A DNA stretch of 64,000 bases from Epiperipatus broadwayi (taxonomy: Eukaryota > Onychophora > Udeonychophora > Euonychophora > Peripatidae). The translations under genes and the position numbers were made by a program. The DNA lies in NCBI GenBank assembly GCA_028023455.1, contig JAQFVV010007245.1, forward strand, positions 59,362 to 123,361, given 5' to 3'. The notes below the pieces were generated by a model. The model saw only the letters and a list, made by a program, of their open reading frames with translations, made no database searches and had not been told where the DNA came from. Numbering within the stretch: the first letter of the stretch is position 1; each line of letters opens with the position of its first letter. This document shows positions 12,631-27,200 of this stretch, piece after piece.

Positions 12631-15600
12631 CATTATCATCATGATCAATCATTATCAAGTCATTGCAGGATGAAGGTCTCTTCAAGTTCAATCGATTTTT
12701 TGCGATCACTAGCCTATCTTGTTCACATCATCCCTACATACTTTCTTACTTCATTTATCCATCTCAATGCGGTCTCTTTCTGGGTCTTTTACAATCGCTT
12801 GGATTCCTGTTTAATATTTCATTTTCCATTTATTATCATCTCTTCTACAAATATGTCTAGCTCAACTCCACTTTGATATTTTAATCCTTTCAATGAAGTC
12901 AGTAACATCTGATTGTAGCTATTTCAATCTATTTTGTTACTTCTAACATGCATGTCTCCATACTTCTCTGAATGGTCTGAAATCTCTGCAATGCTCTTTT
13001 GTTAAGTGTCTTAATATCAGATCCATAAGTAAGAACTGATAAAACATATTTATTAAAAATTTCCTTTTCAAACACATAGTCTTTTTTTTTAATATTAAGT
13101 CATTTCTATCAAATTACCCCAACCAAGTTTAATTCTAGAATTAATTTCATCTATTATGTTTCCATCTATAATAATAAAATGCCCAAAATATTTGGAGTTG
13201 TTAACTTCTAACTCATCATTATTTGCCTTTATTTTCAAATTTGAAAATATCCATTGGACATTATTTTAGACATACGTTTATTTCTACCTTTTTACTTTCA
13301 TCTGATAACTCTTGCAACATTTTCTGAAACTCTGAAGCATTATTTGCAAAAAACGACTACCCATTTGCAAAATCTAACTGACTTAAATAATCTCCGTTTA
13401 TTACTTTTTCTTTAGATTCCCATTTTAATACAAATAATACTTTGCAGCAGCACTGCAGTAAAAGGTTTTGGATATATGGAGTCATCCCATCTTACACCAG
13501 TCTCAGTGTTAATTTTTCTAGTATAATAATGAAACTTAATTGTCAGTGCTGCATTTTTATAAATATTCTTTAGAATATGACATTATCCTGAGTCTATACC
13601 TTGACGATCCAATGCTTTAATCACTGAAAAAATGTTTATACAATCAAATGTCTTTTACCTCATTTTCAGTAGTCCTTTCTGTAACTATTCTCATTACATG
13701 GATATGATTCATTGTATTAAAACCAAATCCATATTGTCGTTTTGGAAGGTTGAACACCAAAGTTCTCTTAGATGAATTGTAATTATTTTGGTAAAACTTT
13801 TGTATAAAACTGATAAAAGACTTATAGATTTGTAATTTCTAATATTTTATTTATCACCTTTTTTAAATATTAATACTAATATTGCATTCTTCCAATATGT
13901 GGTAGATCTTTATCACTTAGACATTTGGTATATAACTTTGCTAAAAAAAATTCTTTACCAACTTCTTTACCTGGTGATTTTGCCTTCTTCATAAATTTAA
14001 TTGCATATCTCACTTTTTTATTTCAAATTCCGGGAAATTCAAAAGATATAATAGTTGTAGGAGGTATTTCTTTATTAATATATAATTCTTGATAGAATTC
14101 TTCTACCATTTTGATGATGTCATGCTTCATTTTAGTGATATCTCCATCTTTTTTTTCTTATTGCAGATGTATGTTTACTCCAAATACCAAAATATTGTTT
14201 ATACCCTTGAGATTATTATTTTCTTCTATAGCTTTTCTTACTAGATCACAATTATACTTTCTTATATTATTATCAATTCTTTTGTGGACTATTTTTAAAA
14301 AAAATGAGATAGTTCGATCCTGCTTAATGCATCTTATTTATATATTTTCATATTCCTTCTTTTCATCATAAGTTCTCTAGTCTCACTTAAAATTTTATTA
14401 CACAATTCCTGTTTCTTTTCTACCAGCTATCGTTTATGCAGCTTTTAAAAGTGTGTAAATTATTTTTATATTAATTTCATTCAAATCAGAATCATTTTCA
14501 GTCTGATAATATTTGAAGACGACTTGCAAATTCTAATTTAAATTTATTAGAATGTTTTTGAATATAAGCAATATCAAATGTGGATATTGTTTTGCTTATT
14601 ATTTTTGACTCTCTAGTTTTGCATTTTCATGTATCATATTTCTCACTAATTGATAATCATTTTCTGTGTTGAATTTATAAAGAACATTACAACCTTGAAA
14701 TATGTATTTTCTGTTAGTCAAAATATAATCCAATTCAGCTGTACCTTCATTTGTATGCTTCTATGTCCATTTCTTTTTAACACTTTCCCCCCAAAAAAGA
14801 ATTCATAATAAAAGGTTTTTCGTTTTCTGAAAATTCCACAAATCTATATTTTCTCTCATTTCTATGACCATATCAACATTTACCTACAGGACTTTCATTT
14901 GTCAATTTTTTACCAATTATAGCATTAAAAATTCTATATCTGCCATAACGATTTTAAAATGGTGTTTGATATAATCAAAATCCTTTTGTACATCTATATA
15001 AAAATCTTCTATTATGTCATAACTTTGAGAACTTGTTGGAGCGTAAAACTGAGTTGTCTGCATTTGGTATCTGTTACTCAGGTGAGTAATTAATCTTGCC
15101 ATAATGCCTGATACAACATTAATCTCCACAATGATCTTTCATTTTTTATTTATAATAAATTCTCCTCCATTTGTACTTCTAACATTTCTGCCTTTGTAGT
15201 AGAATACATGCACACATTTTAAATCAATTGCCTTTTCATCTTTTCTTCTAATATCACAAATTCCAATAATGTTCCATTTAATAAGAGACAGTTCTTCCAA
15301 TTATTTCAATCTTCCTTCGCTTGAAGTTGATTTGCAGTTGTAAATACCTAAATAAATATTTTGTCAAATGGCAGCCAGAATCCACAATTTGATGATTCTT
15401 AGCATTTTCTGTTTTCAGCCACCATCCCACCATTCAATACCTTGGCTGGTGATTTTACAGCATCCTGAGAATAAAGACCATGATTTAATTTTGTCTGTCA
15501 TGATTGTAAATATCTATTATAATTATTTTTCAATCAGTCTCCTATTTAGTTTGCCTTATCAGGCAACTGAAAAAAAGGATGACATTTCCTGATCTTAAAC

Positions 15601-15800
15601 ACAGATGTAAAAAGCTAATAAACTCACCACCCTGGTGAGCAGCTCATCCATGTTCATAGACTATATGAATAATCACATTGTAATCAAAGCTGCAATGACA
15701 AGAAGTAGACGTTAGAAATTTCCCCTGCTGAATTCTTTTAAAGCCTTCAAGAGGAACAGTAGGCTGTTTTTGGCAGCTCTCTGTAGTTTATAAGAGGTAT
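12631..15800 (-). mobile_element. Nearly full-length dead RTE-type LINE
   Basis: The minus strand is collinear with the plus-strand RTE at 50.2-55.9 kb, from the 5' untranslated region (15.8-15.6 kb) through endonuclease, reverse transcriptase and the short C-terminal region to the 3' end near 12631. Matching landmarks include CATTGCAGCTTTGATTACA near 15690, AGCAGATACC-like sequence in the endonuclease near 15070, GTGAGATATGCAATTAAATT near 14000 and ATCCTGCA (plus-strand sense TGCAGGATG) near 12670. Total length is about 3.2 kb, normal for RTE. Many frameshifts and stops leave no ORF longer than 70-80 codons on the sense strand. RTE LINEs reverse-transcribe at the target using an AP-type endonuclease and RT encoded in one ORF. 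The short 3' tail holds ATGATGATAATG-like repeats as in other RTEs. Confidence 0.75.
14917..15129 (-). pseudogene. RTE endonuclease fragment
   Basis: A 70-codon open piece of the endonuclease domain. It includes NRYQMQTTQFYAPTSSQ and EDFYIDVQKDFD, collinear with the same region of the plus-strand copy near 50.92-51.0 kb. The GDFNA catalytic motif that should follow is corrupted (read as MADIEF). Confidence 0.65.
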
Positions 15801-16883
15801 TAAGGGGATTACTGTTAATTTGAGGTACATTGTGTCTTAAGTTGATAAGTGAAAAACATTTAGCAATCAAGAGTAATAGTAGATATTAAGCAAATACACA
15901 GAATGGCAATAATAAGTACATCTCATCAAAACAATATAGTGGAGGTTCCTACTATTGCATTTTTACACGCATATTCTTGAGGTTACATCCTTAGTAAATA
16001 TTATTTACTTGTTGGTATATGTTCTAGTGCTAGGACCATAGATTCATTTGTAATTTCTTTAAATAATTTTCAGTGATATTTTCTACTCTATTTAGTTCTA
16101 CTAAAATTTGGGGGTACAATTTTTAAAAAAAAATATTGTGCTTATTTTTGATATGACTTTAAATGAGTAGATGGTATGTACACATATTTTTCAGTCACTT
16201 AGGGTTAATTAGAAATTATTTTAATTATCGTGTTAATTAAATAGATGCAAATAAAGTATATGAGAATATGTTTGCTGCATCACTTCATTATTAAATAAAT
16301 CCTAATTTTATAATTATTAATTATATGGAAATATAAATATATACTTTTCTATTTTACAATGATGTGTTCATGCATTTTGATAACATGTAGACTTTGTTAT
16401 ATCATTGTTTATTCCTGTTAGTTCATCCGATCTGTCCGATCTGTAATGTATATTTATAGTATGGGGTTATATGTATTATCATCACTTATGCAGGATTGAT
16501 GCTCATAGTTTATTAGTAGATATAGTTGGTTATAGTTGGAGTAATGTTAATATTGGGTACTATTTTATAGAACCAGCCATAGGTGGATGAATGAAAATGA
16601 AGTGACAATAATAAGTTAGGAGTTAATAATTACTAATACCTTGGATAAATTAATAATACATATTTGAAGTAAAGATAGAAATAATCATATAAGGAAAGTT
16701 AATATTAATGCTTTTGATAGAAATAATTTAAAAAGAGATAAGCCTGAAGTCTTTTTTTAATGAATATGAAAACGAGGCTTGTATACTTAATAAAAGAGCA
16801 CTACAGGCACACAACAACAAAGCCCGAGATATTGAAATATGAACGTTCAAATTAATAATGAAATATTAAAAAAAATTCAGTCA
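15801..16883. other. No supported feature
   Basis: AT-rich DNA without recognisable repeats or coding signals. Confidence 0.4.
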
Positions 16884-16980
16884 AGCGTTGGTAACCGAGT
16901 GATCAGCGCAGCCGCCTTGCAAGCAATTGCTTACAGACAGTTGTTGCGGGTTTGCTTCCTGGCCGATGCTTTGACATATG
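16884..16980 (+). repeat. tRNA-derived SINE, best copy of its family
   Basis: The copy reads TTGGTAACCGAGTGATCAGC (A-box-like), then CAGCCGCCTTGCAAGCAATT, then GCGGGTTTGCTTCC (B-box-like), then GGCCGATGCTTTGACATATG and an A-run. The spacing of the two boxes and the CCTTGCAAG loop-like stretch suggest a tRNA-derived RNA polymerase III head. The short 60-codon ORF across it is a chance reading. Confidence 0.65.
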
Positions 16981-19900
16981 GAAAAAAAATCATGAGTGAG
17001 AGAGCAAACAGGTATCGCTGACGTTAAAGCAAATATAATTTGCAATAATGAAAGTGTTTTGGATATTAGCTAGACATTATAATAATAGGTAAGCAATTCA
17101 AGTTTTATATTGAATCTCAAAGTTTGTAAATGTAAATAAAAATATTACCTGATGTTAAATGAGATGGGTTTTTTTTTTTTTATGTAGGAAAGATAAGTAA
17201 TTGATCTGAATGGATTAAATGATGAGAGGCAATTATCCTTCAAAGGACGAATCACTATTTGAAATAATATATATATTTTAAAGATTATTTTAGTTTATAA
17301 AATTATATTTATGAAGAATTAATGAAGAAAAGTTTTTTTATAAATATTTAAATTCTCAAAAGACTAAATGCAAATAAACAAACATCAATTTTCTTTTTGC
17401 TTTTTTCTTTTTATTTATTTTGTTTATTTGAAAATTTTTTCATTATTGTTATTTTTCGTCTATATATTTTACTCATACACATGCATTTTCAAACAATATA
17501 AAAAAACAGTGTTTAGAATTAGCCATACATAAACGCAACAAGGAATCGTAATACGGGAGGCTTAACATTTATTTGTTGTTGTTTTTTTGTTAAATTACAG
17601 CCGGTTTAAGATTGTGTTTACAATTACCTAGCTGAAAGGTAAGATAGATAGCCTTCTAATTAATTGATGAATAAGTGCATCTCCAGCTATGATTAGCTAA
17701 CTGTAACAGGGGAGCAAAATTTAAATTTACTGCAACTGACTCCATAGTTTACCTTAAAATTGTTTATAATCAAATTTATTAACGGCAAATTTTTCTTCAC
17801 ATGTATTCTATCCTATCCGGATGATCCCCCTCCACATTACTGTGATATGGTGGATGTAAATAGCAATAATTAACTTCTAGCTCAGCCAGACTAATTTTCT
17901 TTCTTTTATATAAAATTCTTATAATACAAATATTACTCATTTCATGTCTAACATATTATACCAATCTTAATAAATTATTTAATAATAAAATAACTATAAT
18001 TATAAGACTTGCCGTTTAATCATCCAGTAAGGTACTTTTTTTAACATTAAGTATATACCAAAAGTATAACCCTTATTGACATAAGAATATCACAAAATAC
18101 TACTCCACTGAAATATCATCAATACTCTCATGACTCACAATTAAAATAAGTAAATTATATTTAATTTTAAATACTCTATGTTGAGTTAATTAGAACATAA
18201 TATAACATTCATTTATTTATTAAAATGATTGCATTCCACTCTTTTATTATTATTCCTAAACTCATTCAACATCTCCGGTAATTATTATTTCTTGAAATGA
18301 ACAAATTAATTTATATAACTTAATGGAAAGAGGGATTTTACTTATCTCCAGCTACATTTAACAATAATTAAGAACCAAATATACTAATCAATTCATCCAT
18401 TCCAAAGTAACTGATTAATTTTTTTATAAATTGACTAATAGACTAAATTACAATTATTAATTAATATTTATCACTATTAATTATAATCCAATTATTATTA
18501 TTCTCATATGGCATGCTAGTTATTAAACCTTCATTATGATCTTTGAGTAATATGAAGAAAAATGAATTAATTAATGTGTTGGATAAAATATAAAATATTT
18601 TTAACCATCACAATATTTTCCTTATTTATTATTAACTTATTTTAGATTATATGCAATAATACCAAATAGCTTTAATTATTACAATATATGTGTGGTCATA
18701 GTGATAAACAATGACTTGGAAACAAGAAAAGAGACTCTCAACACTTTGTGCATTCAAAAACAAACATTAACATTTTATTACAGTAGTAATACAAAATTTA
18801 AGAAAAATTTGTACATCTTTCATTTACTTTAAAAAAAGTTAACATATACAAAACTTAAAAAAACTAACATTAACAAAATATTTAAAATAAAATAAATGAT
18901 TTAAACTTCACTCTAAAATTATTTACAACTAGAATATAGTATATTCCATAGTTTACTCTATGAATATTATGATATTTATTAATATTTCCATATTAAGATA
19001 TATCAATAAGATATACAAATTGTATTTGATCACAATTAATAATTATAGCGAGTTCTTCTATAAAAAATTTATACTTCCTTATATCATTGCTAAAAAATAT
19101 TTCATGTTTAAAAAATATGTATTTTACTGTTTAATAAAGACATTTATTATATTTTTTAAAAGTTTTCTTTCTGCATATTTCAAAATATTTGCTAGGACAA
19201 TTATAGTTCTCAGATATCACTTCCAAATAATCCATCTTAAACATGTTAATACAATTACTAATACCTAATAGGTATTACATTTAGTAGATAAACTTTTAAT
19301 AAAAATTAGTCTGCACCATATCTTTTTTCTTTTAGGCCATTATCATCCTAATAAAGTAATATCTGGAAATGTAACTAGTTTCAATAAATAGAAATAATTA
19401 TCTTTATCATTACTAATAATTAGACTTAGTAGAAAATATTTTCTATCATTATGCACATGAAAATTAATAAAAAATAAATTTCTGCCATCTCCTTTGCTTT
19501 TTCAGTAGGCAAAATGCTTTATAAATCTGCATGGTTTCTTATGAAATTACATTTTCATCTCCTTAAATGAAGTTTTATTTCCTTCTATTTAGCACAAGTT
19601 TATAATCAGCTGCTGCATTATATCAATAGTGTTGGTTCTTATTCCCCTATAAAATTAATGAATAAACTTCTTAAGATATATCCCATGCTTTTTAAAGTTA
19701 TAATTATTACTTTTTTAAAGGTCAAAATAATAGGATTTTAATAAATTTATAATTAAAATTTTAAAACTAAAGGAATACAGTTATTCCTTGAAAATTTTCT
19801 TGATTTTTTATTACCTCCTCATCCTCTATTTATAGAAAAAAAATTCACAATACCTGATTGGTTAATTACTTTCAGACATCTGACAAAAAATGAATATTCA

Positions 19901-20110
19901 TTACTTTGTCTACATTTTTAAAAATGATTTTAGCTAATATTATGAAATTAATATTTATCTAATTTTAATTATGTAACATCTAAACTTATTTTTTAATAAT
20001 AATAATAATAATAATTTTTTTATTATAAGTAAGTGCTAATGGTAAATAATAATGGCAATCCAGGATATTATATGTAGACAAACTATGTAAATAATTGTAA
20101 TTGAGATAAT
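16981..20110. other. No supported feature
   Basis: About 3 kb of very AT-rich DNA. A 102-codon ORF at 18960 is Ile/Lys/Phe/Tyr-rich, as expected from composition, and has no motif. Confidence 0.4.
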
Positions 20111-20849
<739 letters not shown>

Positions 20850-20975
20850 TATACATATAAAGAGTAAATTATATATATATATATAAGGTCCAGAAGGAAG
20901 TATATAGATAGATATACATATAAAGAGTAAATTATATATATATATATAAGGTCCAGAAGGAAGTATATAGATAGA
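20850..20975. repeat. 62-bp tandem duplication with TA tract
   Basis: The block ACATATAAAGAGTAAATT, (TA)n, AAGGTCCAGAAGGAAGTATA, TAGATAGATAT occurs twice head to tail, almost identical. The repeated IYILPSGPYIYIYNLLFICI peptide on the minus strand is just its translation. Confidence 0.85.
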
Positions 20976-23296
20976 TATCTCATGAATGAAAGTTAACTTG
21001 TTACAGTAGATGAAATTTATTATTTGAAGATGCAATACAATCTCTTCCAATTTGCACATATTTCCAAATTATGAATGTTGTGAAAGTTAGAGTAGCTTAT
21101 TTATTTTACATTTGTGCTACCTCTCCCTACTTTGTTTTATTAATAATATTAAAGTGACAGTTGAAAGCTTAAAGTAAATAAGAACAAATAAATCTGTCAA
21201 AATGCTAGTGCAGTGTAGTCACCACTTCACCATTATATTAACTATCATACAAGTATAGAGAAAAATTCATATTAAACATGCCTTTAAAATAGACTTGAAA
21301 TAATAAAAAGAAATTTGATAATAAAAATAAAAATATTTTTTTCTCATTTAATAAGATTTGTGACATTTTTCCTACTTAAATTATTTAAGCTCTTAATAGC
21401 TATTATTTAAGAATTTATATGTAAAATAAAAAATCCAAGATTAAGTATAGTTTTGAAATGTTTCACATATACACTTGCACCTTCGCACAATTACTTTTAC
21501 CAGAAATTTGATATTTATTCAACATAGTGTATTTTTATCAACTTGATCCCAACCTACAAATGTTTGCAGTTTGTGTCTCATTTATGTGACTTTCAGGATT
21601 TTGCTAGCATTTAAACCATTGTTTTCAATTTTGCTGGTAATGTAGGTTTTAACATTTTTTGTGATGGTTTCAGGGGAAAAATGTTTTTATTTCTGGCCTT
21701 TCAGCATGATATCCATTTCCCCTAAAATATATTTCAGGAATAGATTGCAAAGATCAATTTACATCTACAATAATCATTTAAACTGTGGTTTCTGGTTCAG
21801 AGTACTAAAGAAGGATTTAAATACCCTTCTTAATTGAAAATAAGCTCTTTCTGAGGTTCTCTAATTATTCATTGACTTGGGGCATAATAATGAGCAGTAA
21901 ATAATTTATTTGATGAAGTTCCCAAAAAAATCTTGAAAGGTAGATACATAGCTGAGATGATAATCCCATGAAAATGTCTATTTCTTTATTTTTATACATG
22001 TATTATTTCACCTAAAAATGTGCTATCCCAAGACTCATAGATTATGTATAATCTGTTTACAAAATTATGACAGAAGCCAGAAAATTAGATTTTATTTCTT
22101 ACATTATAGGGTGAATATTTTAATGCACACATTGGTAAAAATAATAGATTTAGTCAAAAGTTATTCAAAATAATGATTCTGGTAGGTGCACGTTCCTATG
22201 ATCACTGATATTAAATTTTCCTACAAAAGATCAATTCACCATACCAAACACAATGCTTAGTCAGCAGGAATTCTATACAGAAAAGTGGATGTATCAACAC
22301 TCAAAACAATGACATTAATAGATTAGTTTGTAGGTAAAAGTCAGAAAATAAGTGAAGTTCATGAAGGGTTTGTTGAATGACCCCTGAATTAGCATGTTTC
22401 AACTCTAAAATAATAGTTGCAATGAAATGACTCATTCCAAATGTATTGGCAAAAAAACTATCATTTATACTATAAAAATATCTATTATTTATTTCTTGTG
22501 CTAAATTTTAGTAGTTATTAAATAGTGAATTAATTTGGACTTTCGGATATATCATGTAATTAAAGAATGAAATCCTTTTAACGATTGCATTATGGTTACA
22601 AAAATATATTCTTGAACTACCTAAAATGAAGAATCATTGTTGTTTTCTTTTGACAATGCTCTTATTATTAAAGAATTCATGTAAAGGAAATACCAGAATT
22701 TTTTTACTTGGAAAATTAACAAATTGAATGTGGAACTTCGTAATGAATATATATGTTCAAAAAAAAAGTTCAACTACTGACAAATAGGCTTAATTTTGGT
22801 TATCCTTTAAATATTAATACAAAAACTGAGATGATATCTTTTAATTTGTATCCATTTCATTGACTCATTTCGATTTGGTTATAAGTATCTACGTTAATGA
22901 AATCAAACAGTTTTTTTTTTCAAATCTTTTAAAGCTGAAGTTGTTAATGACATACCTGGAAAAAATATAATGGTGATTTCTTTAGGTTCAAAATAATTAG
23001 AATGTTTTAAGATTAATAATTTCCTATAATCCTGCTTTCAAAATTGCTTCTATTATACTAAGATCAAAAATAAAGGGAATAGACAAGATTATAAAAATTA
23101 TTACAAAATGCAACTGTAATCCATTATAGTAAAGATATTTTCATTGAATTTTATTGAATAAGTTTATTCCAATCACAAATGTCTAGTTACAGGAGACCCA
23201 GTGTAGTTTTAGACAATTTAAAAATATTATAGACATGTGTTTTATATTGTTTTTATTGACTGTCTAAGTACTTGACTTAATTAAATAAAGACTATA
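20976..23296. other. No supported feature
   Basis: AT-rich DNA. No motif or repeat that I can support. Confidence 0.4.
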
Positions 23297-23640
23297 TAGT
23301 ATTTGTATTTTTATATTGGACTATTTCCATCATATAATATGCATATTTCTTTAGAAAAGTTTAATTTTATTTAAATATTCCAAATACATTCTACTGTTAG
23401 TAATATCACAGCAAACAGGTTAGTATATGCACTAACTGTTTATATCACTATCAGTTAGTGCATATACTAACTTGGTTCCTGTGATATTACTAATAGTTGG
23501 TGCATATACTAACCTGCTTACTGTGATATTACTAACAGTTAAAAGTATTTGGAATATTTAAATAAAATTGATTTTTTTCTAAAGACCTTCAACACACATA
23601 TTAGATGATGGAAATAGTCCAATATAAAAATACAATTAGA
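23297..23640. repeat. Long hairpin (foldback) element
   Basis: Left arm 23302-23443 and right arm about 23453-23632 are inverted copies. Left-arm landmarks are TTTTTATATTGGACTATTTC, TTTAAATATTCCAAATAC and CTGTTAGTAATATCACAG; their reverse complements follow in mirror order. The loop is only about 10-15 bp. The right arm also holds an internal direct duplication of about 50 bp (CTGTGATATTACTAA and TGCATATACTAAC each twice). Confidence 0.75.
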
Positions 23641-24084
23641 ACACCGTTATAGTATTGCTTGAAATTAGTAATACACCAAAATTTATTATTATTATATAGC
23701 TTATATATGACACAATAAGAAAAAGTGTTATTAGTACAAGGCAAAATCTGGGATATTAGAAAGGAAAATTGGCGTTCAACAATGATTTATAATTATTGCA
23801 ATATTATTTGTTAAGCCTGTATCCTCAGAACTGGTTATAGATGTCTTAATGGATCAAAAATAAATATACAGGTAAGTTTAATGGCGAAACTTTCAAAGTT
23901 CAATCAATTAAGAGCCAAAACAAAAACATCTACTTATTGGATTCTAGAGTTATAATGTGCCGATGAATAGGGTTACTTTTTGTCAATTGACGATCTGTAT
24001 AATGTACTTAAACATTATGAATGCAACAGATTTCGTTTTCATAATTAAGGTTTCAAAATTGAATCTTTTTGTCAGCCACTGATG
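23641..24084. other. No supported feature
   Basis: AT-rich; possibly the 5' continuation of the LINE fragment that follows. Confidence 0.3.
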
Positions 24085-24355
24085 GGAAGAAATATGTTCA
24101 GCAACATTTAACCTGGATAGTGATAAACATAGAAATATAAAACGACTTAAATATGTCGGTGCCATCTTAAGTAGAAAGGTGAATTTAAATGATATAGTAT
24201 ATCACAGATTACAATATGCTGCTAGTGCTTTTTACAAGTTACAAAGTAAAGAGTTTCAGTATAGTGAAAACAATTGAACAGTTAAAATAACCATTTATAG
24301 AGTTGTTATTTTACCTAATTTTTTATATAGAAATGGATGTGAATCCCATAATGTC
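24085..24355 (+). pseudogene. LINE reverse transcriptase C-terminal scrap
   Basis: The frame from about 24130 reads RLKYVGAILSRKVNLNDIVY, then HRLQYAASAFYKLQSKEFQ, a stop, then ITIYRVVILPNFLYRNGCES. This matches the common non-LTR retrotransposon block after the RT core (F-KYLG-I-S...D-I--RI--A--AF--L followed by K--Y--VVLP-LLYG-E-W). It differs from the RTE copies in the window and probably represents another LINE lineage. Too short and broken to classify. Confidence 0.6.
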
Positions 24356-25989
24356 CAATCGGTCATGTAACATAAAAGCATTATAAAATGACTTCTATCG
24401 TCCTTCTTTCACTCCCAATGCCACCCATTTCTTATGAGCATAACTTTTTTATTAAGATGTCACAGAGAACCCTATCCAAACACACTGCAATAAATAAAAA
24501 ATGTATGCGTTTTTGCTAAAAGAAATAGTTACTGAGAATTATGTCTGATACAAAATCTTAATTTTGCAAAAATATTATTATTGTATAATAGATAGGACAT
24601 ATCAATGTATGAGATATTGGTTTACTGTCATTTAAATAAATGTATCATTATTTTAAATAAAAATATACAACCATATATTGTTGTGGCCTTTTTAAGAAAA
24701 AATAAAAATTTCTAATTATTTCATTAAATTCTTTAAATATTTAACAGTAACATGGCATGTATTGGAACACCTAACTACCGTTATTGCATAAAAATAAATC
24801 AAAATATAGCTCCACAGATACGTATGCAGTGATAAATGAACGTTATAGATATATGAATACATGTTAGTAAAATGTTTATATGCGCATCGCATTTTGCAAT
24901 ATATTATTTAACTAATAGTAATAGCTAATAATCAGCTTATTTTAATTTAAATTCAGCAAAGGATGGCAAAATATCAAATAAACATTGTTTCCAAATTATA
25001 AAGCCAGCCGCAATTCGTAGCAACATGCAAAAATATGGCATGTATTATATTTAAAACAAAATAATTATAAATTTAAAAATTACAAGAAAATATATTCAAA
25101 GTGAAACTATTTACAGAATAAGGTTTTTTTTTAAATTTTACATTGGGTAGAATATTAATTTTTTGACATTATATAGTAATAACCAATTACTAACAATTTT
25201 ATCCTATGTTTTCTGTCATATTTTTTTTCTCTCCAATTACAGACTATTTAAAACACCAGTATGTCCCATAATATATCATTTAAAGTTATAATAGACACAT
25301 TTTCATTTTAATATATATTTATAAGTGGGTGTTTAGGGACTAAAATGTTTATTTTAATTGTAGTAAGATTATTATATGAATAATAAAAATACTTCTAGTT
25401 TTAAAATCGTATAAAGACTAAATTGTTAGAGGACTTATTAGTAAATAGTTTACACGCCTCAAAACAATTTATACGAAAAAACTATGATCAAATAAATATT
25501 TTATTAGCAAGGACCACAGCTTGTCCTTGTTTGACCAATCCTTATTCTTACTATCATCTAGTGTAAGACGAAAACTACAACGTATCATATTACAAATTAA
25601 TAATAATATTGTAAGCAGAGACAATTTTAAAACACACATGCACAAAATATGTAAATACAAATTCCAATATTAAAGATAATATCGTAATTACATAAGATAA
25701 TATTATTTAAAAATAAAGTATTACGGAAAACACAATCAGTATATAGGCACTTTTAACATGGTATCACTAGAAATTAAATAGTTGTTGAATTCCTAATACA
25801 GAAATACAAGTAATGTGAAGAAAAATTATACTCAGGTGGCAAGATTTACCAACTGCCGCATAACTTTTTGGTAAATTTACTTATACTATTTTGACAAAAC
25901 ATAAGCAATTAAAATCGTAGCAATTTTCTCCATAGATTTAGTGCCATCCAGTATAAATTATGATTATCAATAGATGCCAAAATATTTGA
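24356..25989. other. No supported feature
   Basis: AT-rich DNA with chance ORFs. Confidence 0.4.
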
Positions 25990-27200
25990 GTATTTTAATA
26001 CCTATGTACTGCCGACTCATCCAAATCCCAAACTAGTTTCTAGCTTATAGTTGTAATCGGGGAGAAATCTTGTTTCTGTGAGCAATGCATTTAAAATATA
26101 GAATTTAATAAATCCCTCTTGCAAATTTCTTTTACCTATTTAGACAACTTCAAATCAATAAGCCCAAACTGGAAACAAAGTAATGTATTTATTCCAATGT
26201 AATTTGTCAACGTAGTCACACAGATATAAATTCATTTCAATATCTATATATTTTAGGGTATTTATATTTTTATAACCTTAGTCACAAACATCCCTCAGCT
26301 AGCATTAGTAATAAAACATTATAACATCACATGTCCACCACTATTTACCCTTAAATGATTAAAATAGTAGTAATTCTGTCTATACAGTAGTTCTATATAG
26401 TGCAAGCTGTAGTACTCAATAAATGTCAGAAGATGTGTGTCTAGTGGTTACTCATCCAATATTCCTTGTCTAATTTCCAGCTTAGAACTGTCACCAGTGA
26501 GTAGGTTGTATCTGAGAGTAATGTATCAAGACTTTTGGATGTAATGCATATTTCCAGCAACTACCTTTCAAATATTTAGCTAACATTGAATTAATGAGTC
26601 CAAACTGAAAACACAATAATGTTTTCAATGCTTGATAATTTGAAACTAGTTTGAGAAAATTGGATGAGTAGACACTAAAACAAGATTTAAATGTACAAAC
26701 CTTGAGACATCTATTGACTAATACAACTTGCCTAGATAGTACTACAGTATAAACAAAACTGCCACTATTTTAATAGTTTAAGAATAAGTAGTCTTGGTCA
26801 TGTGATATTGTAATTGTTATATACCTATGCTAGCTGGTGAATGTTTGTGACTATGGTTACAAAAGTATCAAAGAACACAAAAATGGATAGATACTGAACA
26901 GAGTTCCAATCTGTATGAATGTGTAGGCAAATTAGCTTGGAATCAAAACGTTATTTTGTTTTCAGTTTGAGCTTATTGCTTTATGGGTGGCTAAATAGGT
27001 ATAATGTCTTTGCTTGGGAGATGCATTAATTCCAATGTTATAAATGCATTGCTCCCATATTCAAGAGTACTCAGTAATGACAGCTATAATATTAACACTA
27101 GTCTGGCAATATTGCATGAGTATGCTCTAAATATGAATTAAATACACACACCTTCTGGTATCTATTGGATTATATGTTGGAATGGGTAACACTATTTCAT
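25990..27200. repeat. Large inverted repeat of an interspersed family
   Basis: A left arm (about 25990-26440) and a right arm (about 26690-27150) are diverged inverted copies. Examples are AATAAGCCCAAACTGGAAAC against AATAAGCTCAAACTGAAAAC, and CTTAGTCACAAACAT..CAGCTAGCAT against CATAGTCACAAACAT..CAGCTAGCAT. The middle (26450-26690) carries a further partial copy. The family reappears at 56.9-57.7 kb (AAACTAGTTTGAG..TTGGATGAGTAGACAC against AAACTAGTCTGGGGATGTTGGATGAGTAGGCAC). No coding capacity. Confidence 0.65.

Noticed and set aside
12663-12876. Two plus-strand ORFs of 65 and 68 codons
   Set aside because: Antisense readings of the C-terminal end of the minus-strand RTE.
18960-19268. 102-codon plus-strand ORF
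   Set aside because: Composition (Ile, Lys, Phe, Tyr) is what AT-rich DNA yields by chance; no motif, no neighbour, no conserved block.
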